Below, one piece after another: positions 26,373 through 35,186 of a DNA stretch of 64,000 nucleotides. Within the stretch, counting starts at the first letter, position 1. Every line of letters starts with the position of its first letter. The translations under genes and the position numbers were made by a program. The notes under the pieces were generated by a model. The model worked only from the letters and a program-made list of their open reading frames with translations, was not told the origin of the DNA and ran no database searches. Origin of the DNA: Parabacteroides distasonis ATCC 8503 (GTDB lineage: Bacteria; Bacteroidota; Bacteroidia; Bacteroidales; Tannerellaceae); contig NC_009615.1 of the NCBI RefSeq assembly GCF_000012845.1, positions 891,501-955,500 on the forward strand, in the 5' to 3' direction.

Positions 26373-27920
26373 ATGAAAAATAACAACACTTATATTTTCG
26401 CTCTTACCTTGGTCGCTACCTTGGGAGGTCTGCTGTTCGGGTATGACACGGCGGTGATCTCCGGTACGGTAGAGTCTTTGCGTAAGTTCTTCATCGAGCC
26501 GCAAGGACTTCCGTTGGATCAGGCGAACGCCTTGGAGGGATTCGTGGTAAGTAGCGCGTTGATCGGATGTATCCTCGGCGCCTCGTTCGCCGGGTGGATC
26601 AGCCAGCGTTACGGCAGGAAGCCTACGTTGATACTGGCCGCTATCCTTTTCTTGCTTTCCGCTATCGGCTCGGCTTGGCCGGAGCTGTTTATCGGCATGC
26701 CCGGAAGTGGCGATCATACGTTTATGTATGCGTTCGTGGCTTATCGTATTCTGGGAGGTATTGGCGTGGGGCTGGCCTCCATGGTATCGCCGATGTATAT
26801 CGCCGAGGTGGCTCCGGCCGATCGCCGGGGGAATCTGGTGGCATGGAACCAGTTTGCCATTATCTTTGGTATGCTGGTGGTATATTTCGTGAATTATACG
26901 ATCGCCCTTCAAGGAGATGCCGCTTGGCTGAATACGATCGGCTGGCGTTGGATGTTCGCTTCCGAGATTATTCCGGCGGTATTGTTCCTCTCGTTCTTGA
27001 TGTTCGTGCCGGAGACGCCTCGTTACCTCGTGATGCGTGGGCGTACGGAGAAGGCGTTGGGCGTCTTGAGTCATTTGATGGATCAGGTGGACGCTGGCCG
27101 TGAGCTGGAGGATATACGGAATAGTTTCAAGGAGAAAGCTCCGTCGATGAAGCCTTACTTCCGGTTTATGGGGACTTGGCTGGCGCTGTTCTTGATCGGC
27201 TACGGGTTGTTGTCGTGGGCAGGTAATACGAACGCATTGGAGATCGCCTTGTTGGCTAGTTTCTGTATCGCCTTGCTGTTCCCGATCCGGTCGTTTGGCG
27301 TGCTGATCATCTTGGTGGGCGTGTTGCTCTCCGGTTTCCAGCAATTCGTGGGGATCAACGTGGTGCTTTACTATGCCCCGGAGATCTTCAAGACGATGGG
27401 AGCGGCCACGGACGCCGCCCTTTTGCAACAGATCGTGGTAGGGGCGGTGAACCTGTCGTTTACCGTATTGGCTATTTTCACGGTGGATAAGTTCGGACGC
27501 CGTCCGTTGATGATTATCGGGGCGCTCGTCATGGCGGTATCTATGTTGATCTTGGGTACTACTTTCTATACGCGTTCGGTGGGTATGGGATCATTGGTCT
27601 GCATGCTGGTTTATACGGCGGGATTCGCTATGTCGTGGGGACCGGTCTGCTGGGTGTTACTGGCCGAGATCTTCCCGAACTCGATCCGCTCCACAGTAAT
27701 GAGTATCGCCGTGGCGGGGCAGTGGATCGCCAACTTCTTGGTATCATGGACTTTCCCGATGCTGGATAAGAATCAATACTTGACCGATACGTTCAATCAC
27801 GGTATGGCCTATTGGATCTATGGCGTGATGGGTATATTGGCGGCGTTGTTCATCTGGAAATTTGTCCCCGAGACGAAAGGAAAGACGCTGGAGGAGATGG
27901 AAGGTTATTGGAAACGGTAA
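26373..27920 (+). CDS. xylE: Xylose:H+ symporter, MFS sugar porter
   Basis: 515 residues with 12 membrane helices. Sugar-porter signatures are present: GYDTAVISGTVESL in helix 1, AGWISQRYGRKPT between helices 2 and 3, PETPRYLVMRGR after helix 6, the QQFVGINVVLYYAPEIF segment in helix 7, and VPETKGKTLEEM at the C-terminus. It is the size of E. coli XylE (491) plus extra loop. The position in the operon after xylA supports D-xylose as substrate; the sugar specificity is inferred. It is the last gene; a bidirectional terminator separates it from the convergent permease gene. Confidence 0.92.
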   Translation: MKNNNTYIFALTLVATLGGLLFGYDTAVISGTVESLRKFFIEPQGLPLDQANALEGFVVSSALIGCILGASFAGWISQRYGRKPTLILAAILFLLSAIGSAWPELFIGMPGSGDHTFMYAFVAYRILGGIGVGLASMVSPMYIAEVAPADRRGNLVAWNQFAIIFGMLVVYFVNYTIALQGDAAWLNTIGWRWMFASEIIPAVLFLSFLMFVPETPRYLVMRGRTEKALGVLSHLMDQVDAGRELEDIRNSFKEKAPSMKPYFRFMGTWLALFLIGYGLLSWAGNTNALEIALLASFCIALLFPIRSFGVLIILVGVLLSGFQQFVGINVVLYYAPEIFKTMGAATDAALLQQIVVGAVNLSFTVLAIFTVDKFGRRPLMIIGALVMAVSMLILGTTFYTRSVGMGSLVCMLVYTAGFAMSWGPVCWVLLAEIFPNSIRSTVMSIAVAGQWIANFLVSWTFPMLDKNQYLTDTFNHGMAYWIYGVMGILAALFIWKFVPETKGKTLEEMEGYWKR

Positions 27921-27949
27921 CCAAACCTGAGACAAGATAATATATGAGT

Positions 27950-27983
27950 AAAAAAGGACGGATCAATCTACCCGTCCTTTTTT
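27950..27983. terminator. Bidirectional intrinsic terminator
   Basis: Perfect 12-base arms AAAAAAGGACGG (27950-27961) and CCGTCCTTTTTT (27972-27983), loop of 10. It serves the xylose symporter on the plus strand and the FtsX-type permease gene on the minus strand, each reading into a poly-U tract. Confidence 0.9.
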
Positions 27984-27994
27984 CGTAATGAACC

Positions 27995-30442
27995 TTAATG
28001 CCCCAATTTAGACGCCGGATTTGCCATCGCCGCCCGATAACTCTGGAAAGTAACCGTAGATACGGTCAGTGTCATTATGATTACCAAAGCCACTAAAAAT
28101 ACCCATACGTAGATCGGCGTTTTATAAGCGAAGCTTCGTAACCAAATATGCACCCCATAGTAAGCAAGCGGGATCGAGATAATAAAACAGACGAGCGTGA
28201 TCCGGAGGAAAGACGAGTTCAGCATCCAAAGGATTTGCCGGACCGTGGACCCATGTACTTTCCGCACGGCTATCTCCTTTTCCCGTCCCTGTAACTCAAA
28301 GATAACCAGTCCGAATACTCCCACGAGGGATAAAAAGACGGCCATCAGGCAAAGGGCGGTAATCAGCGCTCCCTGCCGCCCACTTTTACTGTAAAGCTCC
28401 TCCAGCGCCGTATCAAAGAAATGGATATCGGCCGGATAACCCGGGATCAATTCATCCGTTACCTTCCGGATATGCTCGATAGCCGTCCGGGGATTTCCGC
28501 CGGGGATCTTGACATAAGCGTATCTTTCCGGCACCGAACGGCGGTAATGATTCTTAGCCGAGGTCCAAAGTCCCATCGGGCGTAACTCTTTATACAGGGA
28601 TTCATAATGGACATCCTCAAAGATACCGACAATCCGTACCGGTATATCATTATCCGTGATGCTTGTTCCTACCAAGTCCGATAGGTCGTCCGGTTTCTCG
28701 GGGGAAAGACCCGAGGCGATCTCCCTCGCTGCCGTCTCGCTAAGGACGCAAACGGCCTGCGTGTTATCCGCCGCCTCATCTGTTGGCCGGAACTTCCTTC
28801 CGGCGATCATCTTTACATCCATTAGCTCCGGGAAATTGGCGGATACTCCCAGCCAGCTCATATAATAATGTTGGCCTTTGTAATTATACCCGATGAAAGA
28901 ACGTGATTCGTCCGAGACAAATTTGAACTCACTAAAGGAAACATCACGGATAGCGGGGCTTTCCAAGAGACGTGCCTTGAACAATTCGCCCTTTTTCAAG
29001 GCCGCCCCCATGCTTAGTCTTACCTCCAGTACGTTTTCTTTGTTAAACCCCAAGTCCACGTTCCCTATATATCTGTTTTGCAAGGAGACGAACAACGCTC
29101 CGACAATCAGCGTGATCGAGATAACGAACTGGAACCCCATAAGTAACTTGCGAGTGTTCTTGGCCCGGTCGCTAAGGGTAAAAGACTTGTTCAGCGCCAT
29201 GACAGGAGGAAACGAGGTGATATAGAAAGCAGGATACAAACCGGCCAGTATACCGCCGCCTGCGACAAGGAAGAATGTGTACGCCGGAATCTTCCAGTTG
29301 GCATACAGGTTCAACGGATGCCCCACCATATTCGTGACCCATTGCACGTTATTCAAAAATAACAGGAAAAGCAAGGCGAGGAAGAAGGCGACAACCGAGA
29401 TTCCCAAGGACTCCAAGACCAGATACTTCCGTAGCGTGGTGTCCGAGCTTCCCAGCACTTTCTGGATGGTGATCGACTTGGTGCGTATCGGCGCCAAGGC
29501 TATCGACAGGTTGATATAATTGACCAAGGCGATACCTATGATCAGGATGGCGATAAAGAATAACATATTCGTCCGTAGCTTATTACCGATGGGAGCGGCG
29601 TCCGCTCGGACCGGCTGGCCGAAATAGAGATCAGACAAGGGCCGGAGGCGCATATCCTCGATCGTGAAACTTTTCAGGAAAGCCCGGCTATCGGCCATAT
29701 AGGTCTCGGTAGTGACAGAGGCGGATTCCGGCGTCGACATCAGCAGATAACAATAGTAAAGGCCGGTATGCCAGTTTTCCATCATCTCTTTCTCCATGAT
29801 CGGGATATACAGGGCATTCTTCACCCGGGTGTTTTCCGGGAAATCGCGAAAGACGCCTCCCACGATATATGCCGGCTCAAAACTAAGCCCATATATAATC
29901 GAGCCTTCGGCCCCGGCGAACTCCGACAGATAAACCGGCTTCCCGATAGGATTTTCCTCGCCGAAGAGTTTCCGGGCCATGCTCTCTGGGATCAGCGTCC
30001 CTTCCGGACGTTTCAGGCAATCCGTATCGCCGGCCACCAGTTCGAAGCCAAAGACCTTGGTATATCCCGGGGTGATCCGTTCCACCTGCTCCATATAGCT
30101 CCGTGCGTCGGGCCCTTCACTGGCTGATATCCCAAAACGTACGGAGGAGTAAACAAGGTTGTTTGTGATAGCGGCCGCTTCTATATAAGGGGAGGCGGCG
30201 ATGAAACGCTCGAGTTGTGGACGTGCGAAATTAGCCTCCCATATCCCGTCATCCCGCTTGTTTTCTAACTGAAAGATCCTTTCCCTGTTCAAGAGGGAAG
30301 CGTCGAAGCTATATTCATGACCGACATGTATGCTTATCAGCATGAATAACAGGAAAGCGAAGCTAAGTCCTAAAAGATTAGTGACCGTCGCTAATTTATA
30401 ATGTCTCAAGACATAAAGCAGGTTCTTGAATGTACTTTGCAT
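27995..30442 (-). CDS. FtsX/MacB-type ABC transporter permease, two FtsX domains
   Basis: 815 residues from the ATG at 30442. A TTG 15 codons upstream is also in frame but is not needed; the usual beginning of the family is the MQSTFKNLLYVLRHYK stretch. It has an N-terminal helix, a MacB-type periplasmic core (about 45-270), an FtsX domain with three helices (about 285-420), a second core (about 455-680) and a final FtsX domain with three helices (about 700-810). The closing REKEIAVRKVHGSTVRQIL motif is typical of Bacteroidetes permeases of this size. No ATPase or adaptor gene is adjacent, so its partner must be elsewhere. Likely functions are lipoprotein or peptide handling or cell envelope stress; none can be chosen. 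Confidence 0.85.
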   Translation of the reverse strand: MQSTFKNLLYVLRHYKLATVTNLLGLSFAFLLFMLISIHVGHEYSFDASLLNRERIFQLENKRDDGIWEANFARPQLERFIAASPYIEAAAITNNLVYSSVRFGISASEGPDARSYMEQVERITPGYTKVFGFELVAGDTDCLKRPEGTLIPESMARKLFGEENPIGKPVYLSEFAGAEGSIIYGLSFEPAYIVGGVFRDFPENTRVKNALYIPIMEKEMMENWHTGLYYCYLLMSTPESASVTTETYMADSRAFLKSFTIEDMRLRPLSDLYFGQPVRADAAPIGNKLRTNMLFFIAILIIGIALVNYINLSIALAPIRTKSITIQKVLGSSDTTLRKYLVLESLGISVVAFFLALLFLLFLNNVQWVTNMVGHPLNLYANWKIPAYTFFLVAGGGILAGLYPAFYITSFPPVMALNKSFTLSDRAKNTRKLLMGFQFVISITLIVGALFVSLQNRYIGNVDLGFNKENVLEVRLSMGAALKKGELFKARLLESPAIRDVSFSEFKFVSDESRSFIGYNYKGQHYYMSWLGVSANFPELMDVKMIAGRKFRPTDEAADNTQAVCVLSETAAREIASGLSPEKPDDLSDLVGTSITDNDIPVRIVGIFEDVHYESLYKELRPMGLWTSAKNHYRRSVPERYAYVKIPGGNPRTAIEHIRKVTDELIPGYPADIHFFDTALEELYSKSGRQGALITALCLMAVFLSLVGVFGLVIFELQGREKEIAVRKVHGSTVRQILWMLNSSFLRITLVCFIISIPLAYYGVHIWLRSFAYKTPIYVWVFLVALVIIMTLTVSTVTFQSYRAAMANPASKLGH

Positions 30443-30556
30443 GGTATAAGTTCTTTTAATTTTAAACCCTTTGATCTGGAAATACAAAGCAAAGCTATTC
30501 CTTTATTTACGTTCCTGTGTTATTTTTTTGACAAACGGTTACTTTCTGTTGATGAA

Positions 30557-30588
30557 TTGTGATATTATCAATAATTTCCTTATTTTTG
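30557..30588 (+). promoter_or_regulatory. Promoter of the hydroxyproline dehydratase operon
   Basis: -33 TTG at 30557-30559, 21-base spacer, -7 TATTTTTG at 30581-30588, a full consensus match. The transcript would start near 30595, giving a leader of 150-190 bases before the gene, unusually long for this organism and matching the structured region. Confidence 0.65.
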
Positions 30589-30617
30589 CCATCATACTTC
30601 AAAAAGAAACAAGCGCT

Positions 30618-30671
30618 ATGTTACACAAAGGCTATCGGATGCTTTTCAACTGCCTGATGTTTTATCTCTAG
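30618..30671 (+). CDS. Possible 17-residue leader peptide within the hypD leader
   Basis: ATG at 30618, TAG at 30669-30671; translation MLHKGYRMLFNCLMFYL. It starts one base before, and then covers, the 5' arm of the long-range stem, so ribosomes on it would open that stem. It contains no proline codon, so classical proline attenuation is not supported. It may simply be chance. Confidence 0.2.
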   Translation: MLHKGYRMLFNCLMFYL

Positions 30672-30726
30672 CAGATACTCTCCCTATATAAACTCATGGG
30701 GGCGGGGATGCCCGTCCTGTGTAACA
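30619..30726 (+). ncRNA. Candidate structured leader RNA (possible riboswitch) of the hydroxyproline dehydratase gene
   Basis: Closing stem: TGTTACACA (30619-30627) pairs perfectly with TGTGTAACA (30718-30726) across 90 bases. Inside, GGGCGGG (30700-30706) pairs with CCCGTCC (30711-30717) around a GATG tetraloop with one G-U pair, and it abuts the closing stem directly. A third helix can form between AGGC (30629-30632) and GCCT (30652-30655). This is a multi-way junction of the kind seen in riboswitches. I do not recognise a known class, and no T-run follows, so control could be at the ribosome binding site. Confidence 0.45.
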
Positions 30727-30787
30727 ATAAAAAATAACCTTGATGAGGGCGGATAGATCCTACCTCTACGATAAAACATATAATTTT

Positions 30788-33220
30788 ATGAATACGACCC
30801 ATCACACACATTCATGCGTACATGATACCGTCTCTTCCGTAGGAGCGAACAATTTCGGGATGAACGACCGTATCAAACGTTTGCGCCGGCAGACCTTTGA
30901 GGCCCAACCTTCCCTATCGATCGAGCGGGCCTTGATCGAGACCCGTTTTTATCGGGAGAATTACGGAAAGTATCCGATCCCTATCCTGCGTGCCTTGAAC
31001 TTCCTTGAGATCTGCAAGCAGAAGACGATCTATATCGGCGAGGACGAGTTGATCGTTGGCGAGCGGGGGCCCCGCCCCAAGGCCGTGCCTACCTTCCCGG
31101 AACTTACCTGCCATAGCGTGGAGGACCTGCATATATTGAATACCCGGGAGCTGCAACGTTACACAATCTCCCAAGAAGATATCGATACTTACGAGCGGGA
31201 GGTGATCCCGTACTGGAAAGGCCGTACCCAGCGGGAGCGCATCTTCAGCCACGTCCCCAAGGAATGGAAAGAGGCGTACGAGGTGGGTATGTTCACCGAG
31301 TTCATGGAGCAACGTGCCCCCGGGCATACCGCTTTGGACGGCAAGGTCTACCAATATGGCTTGCTGGACTTGAAGAAACGTATCGAGGGGGAACTAAGCG
31401 CTTTGGATTTCATGAACGACCCCGAGGCCACGGACAAGCAGGAGGAGCTGACGGCCATGTCTATCTCCTGCGACGCCGCTATCCTGCTTGCCGAGCGACA
31501 CGCGGACTTGGCCGACGAGATGTCTCTCACCGAAAAAGATCCTCGTCGTGCCGCTGAGCTGAGGAAGATCGCCGAGGTATGCCGCTGGGTTCCCGCCCAC
31601 GCTCCCCGTACCTATTGGGAAGCGATCCAGATGTACTGGTTTGTCCATCTAGGTACGATCACGGAGCTGAATGGTTGGGATGCCATGAACCCTGGCCATT
31701 TCGACCAGCATCTGGCGCCTTTTTACGAGAAAGAGATCGCCGCCGGAACCTTGACCCGTGACGAGGCGAAAGAGTTGATGTCTTGCTTCTTCATCAAGGT
31801 AAACAATCATACCGCCCCGCCGAAAGTGGGTATCACGGCGAAGGAGAGCGGGACCTATAACGATTTCACGAACCTGAACATCGGCGGCATCCGGGCGGAC
31901 GGCAGCGACGGCGTAAGCGAGGTCTCCTATATCATGTTGGAGACGATCGAGGAGCTGCATATCCTCCAGCCCGGCAGCGCCATCCACGTCAGTGCCCGTA
32001 CGCCGGAGCGTTTCCTTCGTGCTGGGTGCAAGGTGATCCGCCAAGGCCATGGCTATCCGTCGGTATTCAACCCGGATGTGTACGTGCAGGAGTTGATGCG
32101 GCAAGGCAAGTCGCTGCGTGATGCCCGCGAGGGAGGTTGCAGCGGTTGCATCGAGGTGGGCGCTTTCGGGAAGGAGGCGTACGTGCTGACCGGTTACCTG
32201 AACGTGCCGAAGATATTGGAGGTGACGCTGCATAACGGCGTAGATCCGGTAAGCGGCCGCAAGGTCGGTCTGGAGACCGGCGATCCCCGTGGTTTCCGGA
32301 CGTATGAGGAGCTTTACGCGGCGTTCATGCGCCAGATCCATTATTTCGTGGACATGAAGGTGCGGGTCAGCAACTATATCGACCGCATGTTCGCCAAGTA
32401 CGCCCCCGCCACGTTCCTCTCCCTGTTTATCGATGATTGTATCGCGAAGGGTAAGGATTACTACAATTGCGGGCCTCGTTACAATACCACTTATATCCAG
32501 TGTACCGGATTAGGCACGATAACCGATAGCCTTTCCGCTTTGCGGAAACACGTCTTCGAGGATAAGACCTTCACGATGGAAGCCTTGTTGGATGCGATGG
32601 CGGATAATTTCGAGGGACATGAGCCGATGCGCCAAATGATCCTGAACCGTACGCCTTTCTTTGGCAACGATGATCCGTACGCCGACCAGATCGCCGTCCG
32701 TGTCTTCGACGATTTATATGATGCGATCGAGGGCAAGCCGAATACGAAAGGGGAGTGTTTCCATTTGAATATGTTATCCACCACTTGCCATGTCTACTTC
32801 GGCAAGGTGATGGGAGCCACCCCGAACGGCCGCTTGGCCGGGCGTGCCATCTCCGACGGTACCTCGCCCTCGCACGGAGCCGATACCCACGGGCCGTCCG
32901 CCGTTGTCAAGTCCCTCGGTAAGCTGGATCAGGTGAAGAGCGGCGGCACGCTGCTGAACCAACGCTTCCTGCCCAGCCTGCTCCGGCGGGAGGAGGATAT
33001 CTCGAAACTGGCCTCCTTGATTCGTAGCTACTTCGCCTTGGGTGGCCATCATATCCAATTCAACATCGTGGATACGGAAACGCTTTACGCCGCCCAGAAG
33101 TGCCCGGAGGACTACCGGGATCTGCTGGTCCGTGTAGCGGGCTATAGCGACTATTTCAACGATATGAACGCCGATTTGCAAGCGGACGTGATCGCACGTA
33201 CGGAGCAAGAGACTTTCTGA
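30788..33220 (+). CDS. hypD: Trans-4-hydroxy-L-proline dehydratase (glycyl radical enzyme)
   Basis: 810 residues from the ATG at 30788 (ATGs at 30743 and 30860 are alternatives; known enzymes begin near the QTFEAQPSLSIERA run, so the N-terminal extension is uncertain). The active-site loop reads GCSGCIEVGAFGKEAY, giving thiyl C454 and base E456 as in characterised hydroxyproline dehydratases, and the glycyl radical loop is RVAGYSDYF with G785. The C-terminal end IARTEQETF also matches that subfamily. It removes water from trans-4-hydroxyproline, yielding (S)-1-pyrroline-5-carboxylate; the radical makes it oxygen-sensitive. Its activase starts 4 bases after the stop. The P5C reductase gene needed next is not in this window. 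The symbol is shared with an unrelated hydrogenase gene. Confidence 0.88.
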   Translation: MNTTHHTHSCVHDTVSSVGANNFGMNDRIKRLRRQTFEAQPSLSIERALIETRFYRENYGKYPIPILRALNFLEICKQKTIYIGEDELIVGERGPRPKAVPTFPELTCHSVEDLHILNTRELQRYTISQEDIDTYEREVIPYWKGRTQRERIFSHVPKEWKEAYEVGMFTEFMEQRAPGHTALDGKVYQYGLLDLKKRIEGELSALDFMNDPEATDKQEELTAMSISCDAAILLAERHADLADEMSLTEKDPRRAAELRKIAEVCRWVPAHAPRTYWEAIQMYWFVHLGTITELNGWDAMNPGHFDQHLAPFYEKEIAAGTLTRDEAKELMSCFFIKVNNHTAPPKVGITAKESGTYNDFTNLNIGGIRADGSDGVSEVSYIMLETIEELHILQPGSAIHVSARTPERFLRAGCKVIRQGHGYPSVFNPDVYVQELMRQGKSLRDAREGGCSGCIEVGAFGKEAYVLTGYLNVPKILEVTLHNGVDPVSGRKVGLETGDPRGFRTYEELYAAFMRQIHYFVDMKVRVSNYIDRMFAKYAPATFLSLFIDDCIAKGKDYYNCGPRYNTTYIQCTGLGTITDSLSALRKHVFEDKTFTMEALLDAMADNFEGHEPMRQMILNRTPFFGNDDPYADQIAVRVFDDLYDAIEGKPNTKGECFHLNMLSTTCHVYFGKVMGATPNGRLAGRAISDGTSPSHGADTHGPSAVVKSLGKLDQVKSGGTLLNQRFLPSLLRREEDISKLASLIRSYFALGGHHIQFNIVDTETLYAAQKCPEDYRDLLVRVAGYSDYFNDMNADLQADVIARTEQETF

Positions 33221-33223
33221 GCC

Positions 33224-34129
33224 ATGCTGTTATTCGATATCAAACGATACGCCATAAACGACGGGCCGGGCATCCGTGTCACGATCTTCATGAAAGGATG
33301 CCCGCTTGCCTGCGTATGGTGCCATAACCCGGAAGGCATCTCGCCCCGGGCGGAGAAGCTGTATACGAGAAAGAAGTGCATAGGTTGCGGGGCCTGCGTG
33401 GATGTATGCCCCACCGGGGCGTTGACCTTGACGGAGGCGGGTATCGTCACGGATCGGTCTCTGTGCCGGACATGCGGTAGATGCGCCGAGGTTTGTCCCA
33501 CCTTGGCGATGGAGATGTCCGGCCGTGAGTATTCTATCGACGAGGTCATGCGTGAGATCGAGAAAGAGACGGTCTTTATGGATCGCTCCGAGGGAGGCGT
33601 TACCTTCTGCGGGGGAGAGCCGTTGTCGCATCCGTCGGACTTGGTTGCCCTGCTGGATCGTTGCGGAGAGTTGGGAATCCATCGTGCGGTGGATACGACC
33701 TTGTTCGCCTCGCCGGATACCGTCCGTAGCGTAATGGAGCGCACGGATCTTTTTCTGGTGGATTTAAAGCATATGGATTCCGGTAGCCATTGTCGTTTCA
33801 CGGGTGTCCCGAACGAGCGTATCCTCTCCAATCTTCGGATGATCGCCGAGGCCGGCATAGACTTCCTCATCCGTATCCCGTTGATCGAGGGAGTCAATGC
33901 GGATGAGGAAAATATATCCCGTTCCGCCATCTTCTTGGCCTCCTTGCCGTGGGAGCGGAAAGTCGTTAATCTCCTCCCGTACCACGACATCGGAAAAGGT
34001 AAGCACGATAAGCGAGGAACCCTCTACAATCCCGGGCACCTTCCGCTATCCACCCCTTCCGAAGCAGTCCTGCAAAGGTGTATCGATCAATTCGCCTCCT
34101 GCGGGATAACTGCGTTGATCGGAGGATAA
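33224..34129 (+). CDS. Glycyl-radical enzyme activating enzyme (radical SAM)
   Basis: 301 residues. The radical SAM motif CxxxCxxC is C26-C30-C33 (GCPLACVWCHNPE). Two further [4Fe-4S] ferredoxin motifs, C52-C62 and C81-C91, are inserted after it, the arrangement found in activases of the HypD, CutC and BSS group but absent in short PflA. It would cleave S-adenosylmethionine and abstract hydrogen from the glycine (G785) of the partner encoded directly upstream. The 3-base intergenic spacing indicates co-translation in one operon. The specificity call (HypE-like) rests on neighbourhood. Ends shortly before a convergent AraC gene. Confidence 0.9.
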   Translation: MLLFDIKRYAINDGPGIRVTIFMKGCPLACVWCHNPEGISPRAEKLYTRKKCIGCGACVDVCPTGALTLTEAGIVTDRSLCRTCGRCAEVCPTLAMEMSGREYSIDEVMREIEKETVFMDRSEGGVTFCGGEPLSHPSDLVALLDRCGELGIHRAVDTTLFASPDTVRSVMERTDLFLVDLKHMDSGSHCRFTGVPNERILSNLRMIAEAGIDFLIRIPLIEGVNADEENISRSAIFLASLPWERKVVNLLPYHDIGKGKHDKRGTLYNPGHLPLSTPSEAVLQRCIDQFASCGITALIGG

Positions 34130-34162
34130 TTAGAATAGGGGTGGGAACTGCTCGCCCTCATT

Positions 34163-35041
34163 TTACCATTTCTTCCGATACTCCGTAGGCGATATCCCGA
34201 CGTGTTGCTTGAAGTATTTACCGAAGAAGGATTGGTTGGTGAAGTTTAGCCGGTCTGATATCTCTTGGATGGAAAGGGTGGAGGAGGATAATAACGCCTT
34301 CGCCTCCAAGACAACGTAATTATCGATCCATTCCCCGGCCGTACGGTTGCTGACGTTCTTTACCAAAAGAGATAAATATTTGGGAGTGACACATAATTTC
34401 CCGGCGTAGAAAGCTACCGACCGTTCCTGCTTATGATGTAAGGCGAGCGTTTGTATGAACGCTGCGAACAACTCCTCTTGCCGGCTCTTCTTCACCTCGA
34501 TCGGCATATGATTCTTAAACATGCCGTAAACCTCGTGGAATACCGCCAACAATAAGCTCTGGGCAATCTCTTTCCGGTAAGGATGCCTTTTCGCTTTCAC
34601 TTTCTTCCAGAGGAAAGAATGATATTCCTTGATACAACCTATCTCCTCGGCATTCAACTCAGTGACCGGATGCTCCTTGATGTAGAAGAACGCCGGCAAG
34701 GTATTCTGTATATGAGGAATGATCTCCTCCATGAAATTCTTGGAGATGACGATGAAGATCCCGGCCACGTCCTCGCTACGTTCCACGTGTTGGATGATCT
34801 GATCGGGCAGGGACAATACGAGATGGTTTTCCCCTACGACATATTCCTCCATATTGATCCGTATACGCATGAAGCCTTTCGTGCAAAGCGCGAATACGAC
34901 GGCGTCTATTCGCATCGGATGGTCGAGCGAGGGAATATCGTCGATGTTATCGAATATGGCGAAATCCTCGTCGATGAAGTCTATGCCGGGTACGTTCTCG
35001 ATAAGAGAGATACAAGCTTGAGGTAGATCTGTTACGTTCAT
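34163..35041 (-). CDS. AraC-family transcriptional regulator divergent from the RND efflux operon
   Basis: 292 residues. A cupin-like sensor domain (about 1-170) precedes a double HTH (about 190-288) with recognisable runs AGKLCVTPKYLSLLVKNVSN and LNFTNQSFFGKYFKQHVG plus GISPTEYRK. The start codons of this gene and of the efflux MFP face each other across 145 bases, the classical layout of a local regulator and its target. On its other side it ends 33 bases after the activase gene and converges with it, so control of the dehydratase is less likely. Ligand unknown, possibly a pump substrate. Confidence 0.88.
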   Translation of the reverse strand: MNVTDLPQACISLIENVPGIDFIDEDFAIFDNIDDIPSLDHPMRIDAVVFALCTKGFMRIRINMEEYVVGENHLVLSLPDQIIQHVERSEDVAGIFIVISKNFMEEIIPHIQNTLPAFFYIKEHPVTELNAEEIGCIKEYHSFLWKKVKAKRHPYRKEIAQSLLLAVFHEVYGMFKNHMPIEVKKSRQEELFAAFIQTLALHHKQERSVAFYAGKLCVTPKYLSLLVKNVSNRTAGEWIDNYVVLEAKALLSSSTLSIQEISDRLNFTNQSFFGKYFKQHVGISPTEYRKKW

Positions 35042-35157
35042 AATTTATTCTTGTTTGGGCGATAAAATTAGTGAAATAATAGAATAATCCAATTGAAATG
35101 TGTCAAATAGGACAATTTGGTTGCAAAACGGAACTTCTTTGGAGTGGATAAACTCAT

Positions 35158-35165
35158 CATCTTTG
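35158..35165 (+). promoter_or_regulatory. Near-consensus -7 element of the RND efflux operon
   Basis: CATCTTTG, one base off the TAnnTTTG pattern, 21 bases ahead of the ATG at 35187. It supports that start, since the longer reading would begin upstream of this promoter. Confidence 0.4.
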
Positions 35166-35186
35166 CGGTATAATAAATCATACGAT

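Larger units (their letters stand above)
30443..30787. other. Divergent intergenic region upstream of the hydroxyproline dehydratase gene
   Basis: About 345 bases. It contains a plus-strand promoter (30557-30588), a candidate structured leader RNA (30619-30726) with an overlapping 17-codon frame, and two alternative ATG starts of the enzyme gene at 30743 and 30788. The A/T-rich part (30443-30550) presumably holds the minus-strand promoter of the permease, which I cannot place. Confidence 0.55.

Noticed and set aside
30443..30487. Extended N-terminus of the FtsX-type permease from a TTG
   Set aside because: The ATG at 30442 matches the family start and has no need of the extension.
35100..35186. 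Extended N-terminus of the RND adaptor
   Set aside because: It would precede the promoter and bury the lipoprotein signal.
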